From positions 869,837 through 933,836 of the forward strand of contig NZ_FPBM01000001.1 in the NCBI RefSeq assembly GCF_900116715.1: a stretch of 64,000 nucleotides of DNA. Direction: 5' to 3'. Made by a program: the position numbers and the translations under genes. The stretch comes from Polaromonas sp. YR568 (lineage in GTDB: Bacteria; Pseudomonadota; Gammaproteobacteria; Burkholderiales; Burkholderiaceae_C). Positions 57,794 through 64,000 of the stretch are shown piece by piece (the first letter of the stretch is position 1; the number at the start of each line of letters is the position of its first letter). Under the pieces are notes generated by a model. That model saw only the letters and a program-made list of their open reading frames with translations, had not been told where the DNA came from and ran no database searches.

Positions 57794-57814
57794 CAGTTTT
57801 TTTATACAAAACTG
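57794..57814. promoter_or_regulatory. Candidate operator upstream of the NCS1 transporter
   Basis: CAGTTTT-TTTATAC-AAAACTG is a perfect 7-bp inverted repeat with a 7-nt spacer, 87 nt upstream of the transporter start, in a 268-nt gap with no other gene. The binding regulator is not in the window. Confidence 0.5.
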
Positions 57815-57901
57815 AGCACTCAATCAGGCAGTGAGGTTTGAGCTCTCTTCCCGCTTGATTGAGCTTGGCCAGGGCATGCGCCCATCAACCGGAGATCACA
57901 C

Positions 57902-59344
57902 GTGGACATTCGAAACCCATCCCCCGATCTGTATAACGAAGACTTGGCGCCTGCTAAAGAGCGCAACTGGGGCACCTTCAGCATCTTCAATGTCTGGACT
58001 TCCGACGTACACAGCCTCTGGGGTTACTACCTCGCGGCCAGCCTGTTTTTGCTGTGCGGCAGCTTCACCAACTTCCTCGTCGCCATCGGGCTGAGCTCAC
58101 TGGTGATCTTTCTTTTAATGAATCTGGTCGGCTACGCGGGCGTGAAAACCGGCGTGCCCTACCCCGTGCTGGCGCGTGCCTCTTTCGGCATCTGGGGCGC
58201 CAATCTGCCCGCGCTGGTGCGCGCGGTGGTGGCCTGCTTCTGGTACGGCGCGCAGACGGCCGCCGCGTCAGGCGCCATCGTGGCGCTGCTCACGCGCTCC
58301 GACGCCATCATGGCCTTTCACAAATCCACCCACCTGCTGGGCCACTCCGGCCTGGAGGTGATCTGTTTTGTCGTTGTGTGGGCGCTGCAGTTGCTCATCA
58401 TCCAGAACGGCATGGAAACGGTGCGCAAATTCCAGGACTGGGCGGGTCCCGCCGTCTGGATCGCCATGCTGGTGCTGGCTGTGGGCCTCTGTGTCAAAGC
58501 CGGCGGTTTTTCGTTCGACCATGGCATCCCGCAAGACGTGCTGCTGGCCAAGACCAAAGACGCCGGCGTTCCGGGCGAGCCCGGCTCGTTCTGGGCGCTG
58601 ATGGCCGTAGGCGCGACATGGATCACCTACTTCGCCGCGCTCTACCTCAACTTCTGCGACTTCTCGCGCTACGCCAAAGACAAGGCCACCGTGCGCAAGG
58701 GCAACCTCTGGGGTCTGCCCATCAACCTGGTGCTGTTCTCGCTGGTAGCCGGTGTGACCACGATTGCCGCCTTCAAGGTCTACGGCGAAGTGCTGCTGCA
58801 CCCCGAGCAGATCTCCGCCAAGTTCGACAGCTGGTTCCTCGCCTTGCTGGCCGCGCTCACCTTCGCTGTCGCCACGCTGGGCATCAATGTGGTGGCCAAC
58901 TTCGTCTCGCCCGCATTCGACTTTGCCAATGTGTTCCCGCGCAAAGTCAGCTTCAAGACCGGCGGCTACATTGCGGCCGGCATCGCGCTGGTGCTCTACC
59001 CTTTCGCGCCCTGGGAAGGCAACGCGGCCACCTTTGTGGGCGCCATAGGCGCGACCATGGGGCCGCTGCTGGGCATCATCCTGGTCGACTACTACCTGAT
59101 CGCCAAGGGCGAAGTGAACGTCGAGGCGCTTTATCACGAGGACGGCGAATACCGCTACCAGGGCGGCTGGAACGCCAACGCACTGATCGCCACCGCGGTG
59201 GGCGCACTGTTCTCCAGCATCCTGCCCAACTTCACCAGCCTGCTGCCCTCATGGTGGGGCATTTACGGCTGGTTCTTCGGCGTGGCGATTGGGGGCGGCG
59301 TCTATTACGCGCTGGCGGTGATGCGGCCGCGCAAGGCCGGGTGA
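57902..59344 (+). CDS. NCS1-family nucleobase:cation symporter
   Basis: A 480-residue membrane protein with about 12 hydrophobic segments. The NCS1 signature is NWGTFSIFNVWTSDVHSLWG, then GVKTGVPYPVLARASFGIWG and FWYGAQTAAASGAIVALL, with YLNFCDFSRYAKDKATVRKG later. Family members import uracil, allantoin, hydantoin or related compounds with H+ or Na+. A GTG at 57902 is the start, with GGAG about 8 nt upstream. No catabolic gene for a nucleobase is adjacent. Confidence 0.9.
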   Translation: MDIRNPSPDLYNEDLAPAKERNWGTFSIFNVWTSDVHSLWGYYLAASLFLLCGSFTNFLVAIGLSSLVIFLLMNLVGYAGVKTGVPYPVLARASFGIWGANLPALVRAVVACFWYGAQTAAASGAIVALLTRSDAIMAFHKSTHLLGHSGLEVICFVVVWALQLLIIQNGMETVRKFQDWAGPAVWIAMLVLAVGLCVKAGGFSFDHGIPQDVLLAKTKDAGVPGEPGSFWALMAVGATWITYFAALYLNFCDFSRYAKDKATVRKGNLWGLPINLVLFSLVAGVTTIAAFKVYGEVLLHPEQISAKFDSWFLALLAALTFAVATLGINVVANFVSPAFDFANVFPRKVSFKTGGYIAAGIALVLYPFAPWEGNAATFVGAIGATMGPLLGIILVDYYLIAKGEVNVEALYHEDGEYRYQGGWNANALIATAVGALFSSILPNFTSLLPSWWGIYGWFFGVAIGGGVYYALAVMRPRKAG

Positions 59345-59374
59345 TGCAAGCGGGCTGAAGGGGCAGCAGCCCGC

Positions 59375-59836
59375 TCAAGCCGCCGCAAGCAACGCGACGG
59401 CAAGCGCGGCATTGGCCAGCATCAGCGCGAGGTCGATCACAAAGATTCCCAGCATGGGGCCTTTGAGCACCGGCCAGTAAGCCTCCCCTTGCCGGCCGCC
59501 TGCCAGCGCAACCGGCAGGTTGGCCGCGAACTGCCCGCCGTGCGCGATTGCAAACACAGCGGCAAACAGCGCCAGCTGACGTGGCTCGGTAAACCACGAA
59601 CCGGCCAGCAGCAGCAAGACGGAAAACGCGGCGAACGCAAAATTCATGGTGCCCAGAAAGCGCAGCGACGCCGCCAGTGTCTGGAACACCGGCGAGCTGC
59701 GCGCAGTTGCGGGCACAACAATCTTCGCGGCGCGCGCCGGCACCAGCGCAAAGTACCAGAAGCCGATGCTGAACCACAGCGTGTTCAGCACCAGCACGCC
59801 GGCGTAGCAGGCTGACAAAGACGGCGGCAGAATCAA
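59375..59836 (-). CDS. Small integral membrane protein, unknown function
   Basis: A 153-residue protein with about four hydrophobic segments: [58 protein letters not shown] and [21 protein letters not shown] do not recognise a named family with confidence. It overlaps the SDR gene stop by 4 nt on the same strand and is probably translated with it. Confidence 0.7.
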   Translation of the reverse strand: MILPPSLSACYAGVLVLNTLWFSIGFWYFALVPARAAKIVVPATARSSPVFQTLAASLRFLGTMNFAFAAFSVLLLLAGSWFTEPRQLALFAAVFAIAHGGQFAANLPVALAGGRQGEAYWPVLKGPMLGIFVIDLALMLANAALAVALLAAA

Positions 59837-60597
59837 CCGCGCCCCACAAACGGCATCTTCGTGGCCATGATGGTCATGAACTGCACATTGGTCGACAGCG
59901 GCAGCGAGGCCATGTGCACCACGGCCTCGGCCACTTCCTTCGCATCCATCATCGGCTCAATGGCGATCTCGCCGTTGGCCTGGGGCACGCCCTTGGCCAT
60001 GCGGGCGGCAAGCTCCGTCATGGCGTTGCCGATGTCGATCTGGCCGCAGGCGATGTTGTACTTGCGCCCGTCCAGCGAGATCGACTTCGTCAGGCCCGTG
60101 ATGGCGTGTTTGGTGGAGGTGTAAGGCGCCGAGTTGGGCCGCGGCGCGTGGGCGGAGATCGAGCCGTTGTTGATGATGCGGCCGCCCTGGGGGGTCTGGT
60201 CTTTCATCAGCCTGATGGCCGCCTGCGCGCAGAGGAAGGAGCCGGTCAGGTTGATGTTCACCACATTGGTCCATTGCTCAAACGTGATGTCTTCGAGGTT
60301 GACGGGTGGTGCGCCCACACCGGCGTTGTTGAACAGCAGGTCGAGGCGGCCGAACTTTTCCTTGACCTTGGCAAACGCCGCCGCCACTGACTCGGGCTGG
60401 CTCACATCCGTCGGCACGGCCAGCGCGCGGTCTGTTCCGGACTCTTTAGCGACTTCATTGAGCGGCTCCGCACGGCGGCCCACCAGCGCCACGCTATAGC
60501 CTTCACGCAGCAGGGCCAGGGCCACCGCCTTGCCGATTCCGGTGCCCGCGCCGGTGACGAGTGCGACTTTGCCGTTGGACTTGTTCTCGGAATTCAT
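59833..60597 (-). CDS. Short-chain dehydrogenase/reductase
   Basis: A 254-residue classical SDR with [22 protein letters not shown] and active-site YTSTK. The C-terminal part ([15 protein letters not shown]) is of the type seen in SDRs annotated as sugar or ketoreductases. The substrate is unknown. It is the first gene of a two-gene leftward unit with the membrane protein and is divergent from kynB. Confidence 0.88.
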   Translation of the reverse strand: MNSENKSNGKVALVTGAGTGIGKAVALALLREGYSVALVGRRAEPLNEVAKESGTDRALAVPTDVSQPESVAAAFAKVKEKFGRLDLLFNNAGVGAPPVNLEDITFEQWTNVVNINLTGSFLCAQAAIRLMKDQTPQGGRIINNGSISAHAPRPNSAPYTSTKHAITGLTKSISLDGRKYNIACGQIDIGNAMTELAARMAKGVPQANGEIAIEPMMDAKEVAEAVVHMASLPLSTNVQFMTIMATKMPFVGRG

Positions 60598-60763
60598 GGT
60601 GTGCCTTTGTCTTTTATGAAGGGGTTGAAGGAAAGGTTTTTAGGGGTTTAGTAAATCGATGCAGCAGCGAGCGCCACAAGCCCGGATTGTGCCCGAGGCT
60701 GGCGAATTACACAGAGCGCTCCTGACTCTGGTGCCTTGCTCATTGATCAGGTACTTTAGGTTT

Positions 60764-60781
60764 CAACTATTTTTGGAGTTG
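60764..60781. promoter_or_regulatory. Dyad upstream of kynB
   Basis: CAACT-N8-AGTTG is a perfect 5-bp inverted repeat, with TTT before and TTGGAAA after partly extending it. It lies 50 nt upstream of the kynB start. It could bind an Lrp-type KynR regulator as known for kyn operons, but no such gene is in the window. Confidence 0.35.
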
Positions 60782-60831
60782 TTGGAAATAACCGACACCA
60801 CGGCTTTTTTGCCGGTGCTACCTTTGGGTCC

Positions 60832-61479
60832 ATGCCTGCATCCACCCCACCACCACCGCGCAAACTCTGGGACATCTCGCCGCCGGTGGATGAAAACGCC
60901 GCCGTCTTTCCCGGCGACACCGCCTATTCACAGACACTGCATTTTTCGCTGACGCCGGGCTGCCCGGTCAACGTCAATGCCATCACGCTGTCGCCGCACA
61001 CCGGCGCGCACGCCGATGCGCCGCTGCACTATGCCAATGGCGAGGCCAGCATCGGCGAGGTCGACCTCGCGCCCTACCTCGGGCCTTGCCGCGTGATTCA
61101 CTGCATCGATTGCGGCTCGCTGGTATTGCCCAGGCACATCGACCACGCACTGGACAACTTGCCACCGCGTGTGCTGCTGCGCACAGCACGCACCGCCAGC
61201 CAGGGCTGGGAGTCGTTCACCGCCATCGCCCCTGAAACACTGCAACTGCTGGCCGCCAAAGGCCTCACCCTCATCGGCATAGACACCCCCAGCGTGGATC
61301 CGGCTACCAGCCAGGATATGCCCAGCCACCACCAGTTGCTCGCACACGGCCTGCGTGTGCTGGAAAACCTGGTGCTCGACGACGTGCCCGAAGGCGACTA
61401 CGAACTCATTGCCCTGCCGCTCAAGCTCACCCGGGCCGACGCCTCACCCGTTCGCGCAATCCTGCGTGAACTTCTCTAG
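60832..61479 (+). CDS. kynB: Kynurenine formamidase (arylformamidase)
   Basis: A 215-residue cyclase-family hydrolase: [20 protein letters not shown], and the metal site [14 protein letters not shown] (HxGxHxDxPxH pattern), then [20 protein letters not shown]. It turns N-formylkynurenine into kynurenine. It is the first gene of kynB-kynU-kynA; 10 nt separate it from kynU. Confidence 0.95.
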   Translation: MPASTPPPPRKLWDISPPVDENAAVFPGDTAYSQTLHFSLTPGCPVNVNAITLSPHTGAHADAPLHYANGEASIGEVDLAPYLGPCRVIHCIDCGSLVLPRHIDHALDNLPPRVLLRTARTASQGWESFTAIAPETLQLLAAKGLTLIGIDTPSVDPATSQDMPSHHQLLAHGLRVLENLVLDDVPEGDYELIALPLKLTRADASPVRAILRELL

Positions 61480-61489
61480 AGACCACCCC

Positions 61490-62770
61490 ATGACCACTTT
61501 GCAAGACTGCCGCGCCCTCGATGCGCAAGACCCGCTGCGCGCGCTGCGCCAGCAATTCACGCTGCCCGAAGGCGTGATCTACCTCGATGGCAATTCGCTG
61601 GGCGTGCTGCCCAAAACGGCCGCCGCCCGCGTGGCCGAAGCGGTGACGGTCGAATGGGGCCAGGGCCTGATCCGCTCCTGGAACAGCGCCGGCTGGTTTG
61701 AGCTGCCACAGCGCCTGGGCAACAAGATCGCGCAACTGATAGGCGCTGCCCCCGGCGAAGTGGTCGCCACCGACAGCACCTCCATCAACCTCTACAAGGT
61801 GCTGAGCGCCGCGCTACACATCGCCGCGCAAGACGCTCCCGCACGCAAGGTGATCGTCAGCGAACGCAGCAACTTCCCGACCGACCTCTACATCGCCGAG
61901 GCGCTGTGCCGCGAACGCGGTTATCGCCTGCAACTGGTCGAGCCCGAAGAAATCACCGCCGCACTGACCGCCGAAGTCGCCGTGCTCATGCTCACCCACG
62001 TGAACTACCGCACCGGCGCCATGCACGACATGGCCGCCGTGACCGCCGCAGCCCAGGTAGCCGGCGCGCTCACCGTCTGGGACCTGGCGCACAGCGCGGG
62101 CGCCGTGCCGGTGGACCTGAATGGGGCAAAGGCCGACTTCTCCATCGGTTGCGGCTACAAATACCTCAACGGCGGCCCCGGCGCACCGGCCTTTGTCTGG
62201 GTCAACCCGAAACATGCCGACCGTTTCTGGCAACCGCTGGCCGGCTGGTGGGGTCATGCCGCACCGTTTGCATTCACGCCCGACTACAAGCCTGCGGCAG
62301 GCATCTCGCGCTACCTCTGCGGCACCCAGCCCATCCTGAGCATGACTGCGCTGGAGTGCGGGCTGGACACCGTGCTGGCCTCCGAACCTTTGGGCGGCAT
62401 GCAGGCGCTGCGAAAGAAGTCGCTGGCACTGACCGACCTGTTTATCCAGTTGGTTGAAGAACGCTGCGCGGGCCACGGCCTGGCCCTGGCCACGCCACGC
62501 GAACACCCTCAGCGCGGCTCGCAGGTGTGTCTGACCAGAACCGAAGGTGCTTATGCCATCGTGCAGGCGCTGATCGCACGCGGCGTGATCGGCGACTTCC
62601 GCGCCGGTGACGGTGAGGTAGGCAAACACCTCGACATCCTGCGCTTCGGCTTCACCCCGCTCTACATTGGCTTTGAAGACGTGTGGAACGCAGTCGAGCA
62701 CCTGAAGCAGGTGCTGGAAACCGCCGAGTGGAAAAAAGCCGAATTCAATCAGAAGCACGCGGTCACGTAA
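61490..62770 (+). CDS. kynU: Kynureninase
   Basis: A 426-residue PLP enzyme: [60 protein letters not shown], and the PLP Lys in [17 protein letters not shown]. It cleaves kynurenine to anthranilate and alanine. Start [10 protein letters not shown] at 61490. The TAA stop shares one base with the kynA start (TAATG). Confidence 0.96.
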   Translation: MTTLQDCRALDAQDPLRALRQQFTLPEGVIYLDGNSLGVLPKTAAARVAEAVTVEWGQGLIRSWNSAGWFELPQRLGNKIAQLIGAAPGEVVATDSTSINLYKVLSAALHIAAQDAPARKVIVSERSNFPTDLYIAEALCRERGYRLQLVEPEEITAALTAEVAVLMLTHVNYRTGAMHDMAAVTAAAQVAGALTVWDLAHSAGAVPVDLNGAKADFSIGCGYKYLNGGPGAPAFVWVNPKHADRFWQPLAGWWGHAAPFAFTPDYKPAAGISRYLCGTQPILSMTALECGLDTVLASEPLGGMQALRKKSLALTDLFIQLVEERCAGHGLALATPREHPQRGSQVCLTRTEGAYAIVQALIARGVIGDFRAGDGEVGKHLDILRFGFTPLYIGFEDVWNAVEHLKQVLETAEWKKAEFNQKHAVT

Positions 62771-63633
62771 TGAACAACCACGACAACAACAAACCGCAAG
62801 CGCCCGAAGACATCGTGCGCGACGAAAAAGCGCAGCTCGACTTCAGCAAATCCATGAGCTACGGCGACTATCTTCAGCTCGATGCCATCCTCAGCGCACA
62901 AAAACCGCTCTCGCCCGACCACAACGAAATGCTGTTCATCATCCAGCACCAGACCAGCGAGCTCTGGATGAAGCTGATGCTGCACGAGCTGCGCGGGGCC
63001 ATTGCCAGCGTGGCGAAAGACGAGCTCGGCAGCGCCTTCAAGATGCTGGCCCGCGTGAGCCGGATCATGGAGCAACTGGTGCATGCCTGGGACGTGCTGG
63101 CCACCATGACGCCGCCCGAGTACAGCGCAATCCGCCCCTACCTGGCCAACTCCAGCGGCTTTCAAAGTGCGCAATACCGCTGCATCGAATTCGCCCTCGG
63201 CAACAAAAACGCCGCCATGCTCAAGCCCCACGCGCATCGGCCCGACCTGCTTGCACAAGTGCAAGCCGCGTACGAAGCCCCGTCACTCTATGACGAAGCC
63301 CTGCGCCTGCTGGCCCGCCGCGGCCTGGCCGTGCCCGCCAGCCACACCCAGCGCGACTGGACACAAGGCTATGTGGAAAGCGACGCCGTCGAGCAAGCCT
63401 GGCTGGTTGTGTACCGCGACCCGAAAAAGTACTGGGACCTGTACCAGCTCGGTGAAGAACTCACCGACCTGGAAGATGCGTTTCGGCTTTGGCGGTTCCG
63501 GCATGTGACTACCGTTGAGCGCGTGATCGGCTTTAAGCGTGGCACTGGCGGCACCGGTGGGGTCAGCTATTTGCGCAAGATGCTGGATGTGGTGCTGTTT
63601 CCGGAGATCTGGAAGTTGAGGACGGATTTGTAG
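62770..63633 (+). CDS. kynA: Tryptophan 2,3-dioxygenase
   Basis: A 287-residue heme dioxygenase: [40 protein letters not shown] (substrate-site region), [39 protein letters not shown] (heme His region) and [14 protein letters not shown]. It opens the tryptophan indole ring. As the last gene of kynBUA the operon takes tryptophan to anthranilate. Start 62770. Confidence 0.97.
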   Translation: MNNHDNNKPQAPEDIVRDEKAQLDFSKSMSYGDYLQLDAILSAQKPLSPDHNEMLFIIQHQTSELWMKLMLHELRGAIASVAKDELGSAFKMLARVSRIMEQLVHAWDVLATMTPPEYSAIRPYLANSSGFQSAQYRCIEFALGNKNAAMLKPHAHRPDLLAQVQAAYEAPSLYDEALRLLARRGLAVPASHTQRDWTQGYVESDAVEQAWLVVYRDPKKYWDLYQLGEELTDLEDAFRLWRFRHVTTVERVIGFKRGTGGTGGVSYLRKMLDVVLFPEIWKLRTDL

Positions 63634-63703
63634 TTCGGATCTTGTTCCGACTGGCGCTTGCTCTGCTGAGGGCGGCTGGCCGGGAGTGGCCCGGCGGCCA
63701 GTA

Positions 63704-63731
63704 ACTTTCTTTTGCTTCGCCAAAAGAAAGT
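63704..63731. repeat. Hairpin repeat (ACTTTCTTTTG type)
   Basis: ACTTTCTTTTG-CTTCGC-CAAAAGAAAGT is shown here by parts: perfect 11-bp arms ACTTTCTTTTG and CAAAAGAAAGT with loop CTTCGC. It is followed by CACCAAAGAAAAGGCGACCC. I recall this sequence block as a very common dispersed repeat in Burkholderiales; unverified here. Confidence 0.65.
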
Positions 63732-63922
63732 CACCAAAGAAAAGGCGACCCGCAGTCTGGGTCCCTACGCTTCGCTTCGGGCAACCTGCGGTGCTCGAGC
63801 CAAGCGGGGTCAAAAACAACTCGCTGCGCTCAAACAAGTTTTTGCCCTGATCCGCTTGTCTCTGCGCTCCTCGGCCCAGCCAGGACGGGGCAATCGGGAA
63901 CGGGAACGGGGACAAATACCAA

Positions 63923-63951
63923 CAAGGACTCGCCACGGCGAGTCCTTGTTT
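63923..63951. terminator. Strong intrinsic terminator-like hairpin
   Basis: Arms CAAGGACTCGCC and GGCGAGTCCTTG are perfect over 12 bp around AC (in practice an 11-bp stem with a 4-nt loop) and followed by TTTC. It lies 290 nt after kynA; it could end a leftward gene beyond the window or kynBUA readthrough. Confidence 0.7.
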
Positions 63952-64000
63952 CTTCTGGTATTCGGGTTTCTGTCTTCGGCTGTTTGGTATTCGGTATTGG

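Larger units (their letters stand above)
63634..64000. other. Non-coding end of window (367 nt) with hairpin repeats and terminator
   Basis: No gene is supported. After kynA comes a small hairpin TCGGA-N6-TCCGA, then a repeat hairpin at 63704, a long mixed stretch, and a strong terminator at 63923. The last 45 nt contain TGGTATTCGG twice. A gene reading leftward from beyond the window could use the terminator. Confidence 0.6.

Overview
The window is a stretch of high-GC chromosome (about 60-65% G+C in most lines I counted by hand) from a betaproteobacterium, most likely Burkholderiales, family Comamonadaceae (Polaromonas/Rhodoferax/Variovorax-like). The reasons are the gene order purM - PerM-type transporter - hda - HAD hydrolase - pcnB - folK, the block murJ / rpsT / DUF3579 / argD-argF, the kynB-kynU-kynA operon, and short dispersed repeats of a kind I recall as common in comamonads. 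The genus is inference; no rRNA or tRNA gene is visible. Nearly all of the window is coding.

Layout. 1-6.2 kb: the end of a sensor kinase, a receiver-only response regulator, DUF1415, the ABC-F factor EttA, and the RNA helicase RhlE, whose 3' end overlaps a Rossmann-fold gene by 182 nt. 6.2-20 kb: a large sugar-acid (hexonate) catabolic locus. Its leftward arm runs from a CUT1 ABC transporter through two polyol/keto-acid dehydrogenases and a cupin to a FadR-type regulator. A 2-hydroxyacid dehydrogenase lies beside it. The rightward arm holds an IlvD/Edd-type dehydratase, KDG kinase, KDGal kinase, KDPGal aldolase and an SDR. The two arms meet at 13.6-14.8 kb, where similar AT-rich operator candidates sit. 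20-29 kb: small enzymes, LysE exporter, Tag glycosylase, CorA, MaoC-like protein, and a MarR-controlled MFS + MATE exporter locus divergent from a thioesterase. 29-31.6 kb: Entner-Doudoroff edd-eda, which would receive the KDPG made by the hexonate locus. 31.8-38.5 kb: OmpA-like protein, gamma-glutamylcyclotransferase, Cu/Zn SOD, then a leftward operon tetR - iorA - iorB - mocA for a periplasmic molybdenum hydroxylase, and pdxH.

38.5-40.65 kb is a small, AT-richer accessory island between pdxH and folK. It encodes a TIR/deoxyribosyltransferase-like protein fused to a probable winged helix, and an HNH nuclease with a C-terminal zinc ribbon. It is the best candidate here for an undescribed (possibly defence) system. 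40.6-57.6 kb is housekeeping: folK, pcnB, HAD hydrolase, hda, PerM-type transporter, purM, an orphan ParA, metE/metR, SirB1-like protein, murJ, rpsT, DUF3579, argD, argF and an HD protein. 57.9-63.6 kb holds an NCS1 transporter, a membrane protein and SDR pair, and the kynurenine operon. The last 370 nt hold hairpin repeats and a strong terminator.

Three things stand out beyond the gene list. (1) Six degenerate copies of a ~30-nt palindromic repeat; four lie inside genes, and three of those are translated in the same frame. (2) The long rhlE / Rossmann-gene overlap, in which the RGG-rich tail and the dinucleotide-binding motif share the same DNA. (3) Paired palindromes that explain likely regulons (MarR, TetR-ior, hexonate).
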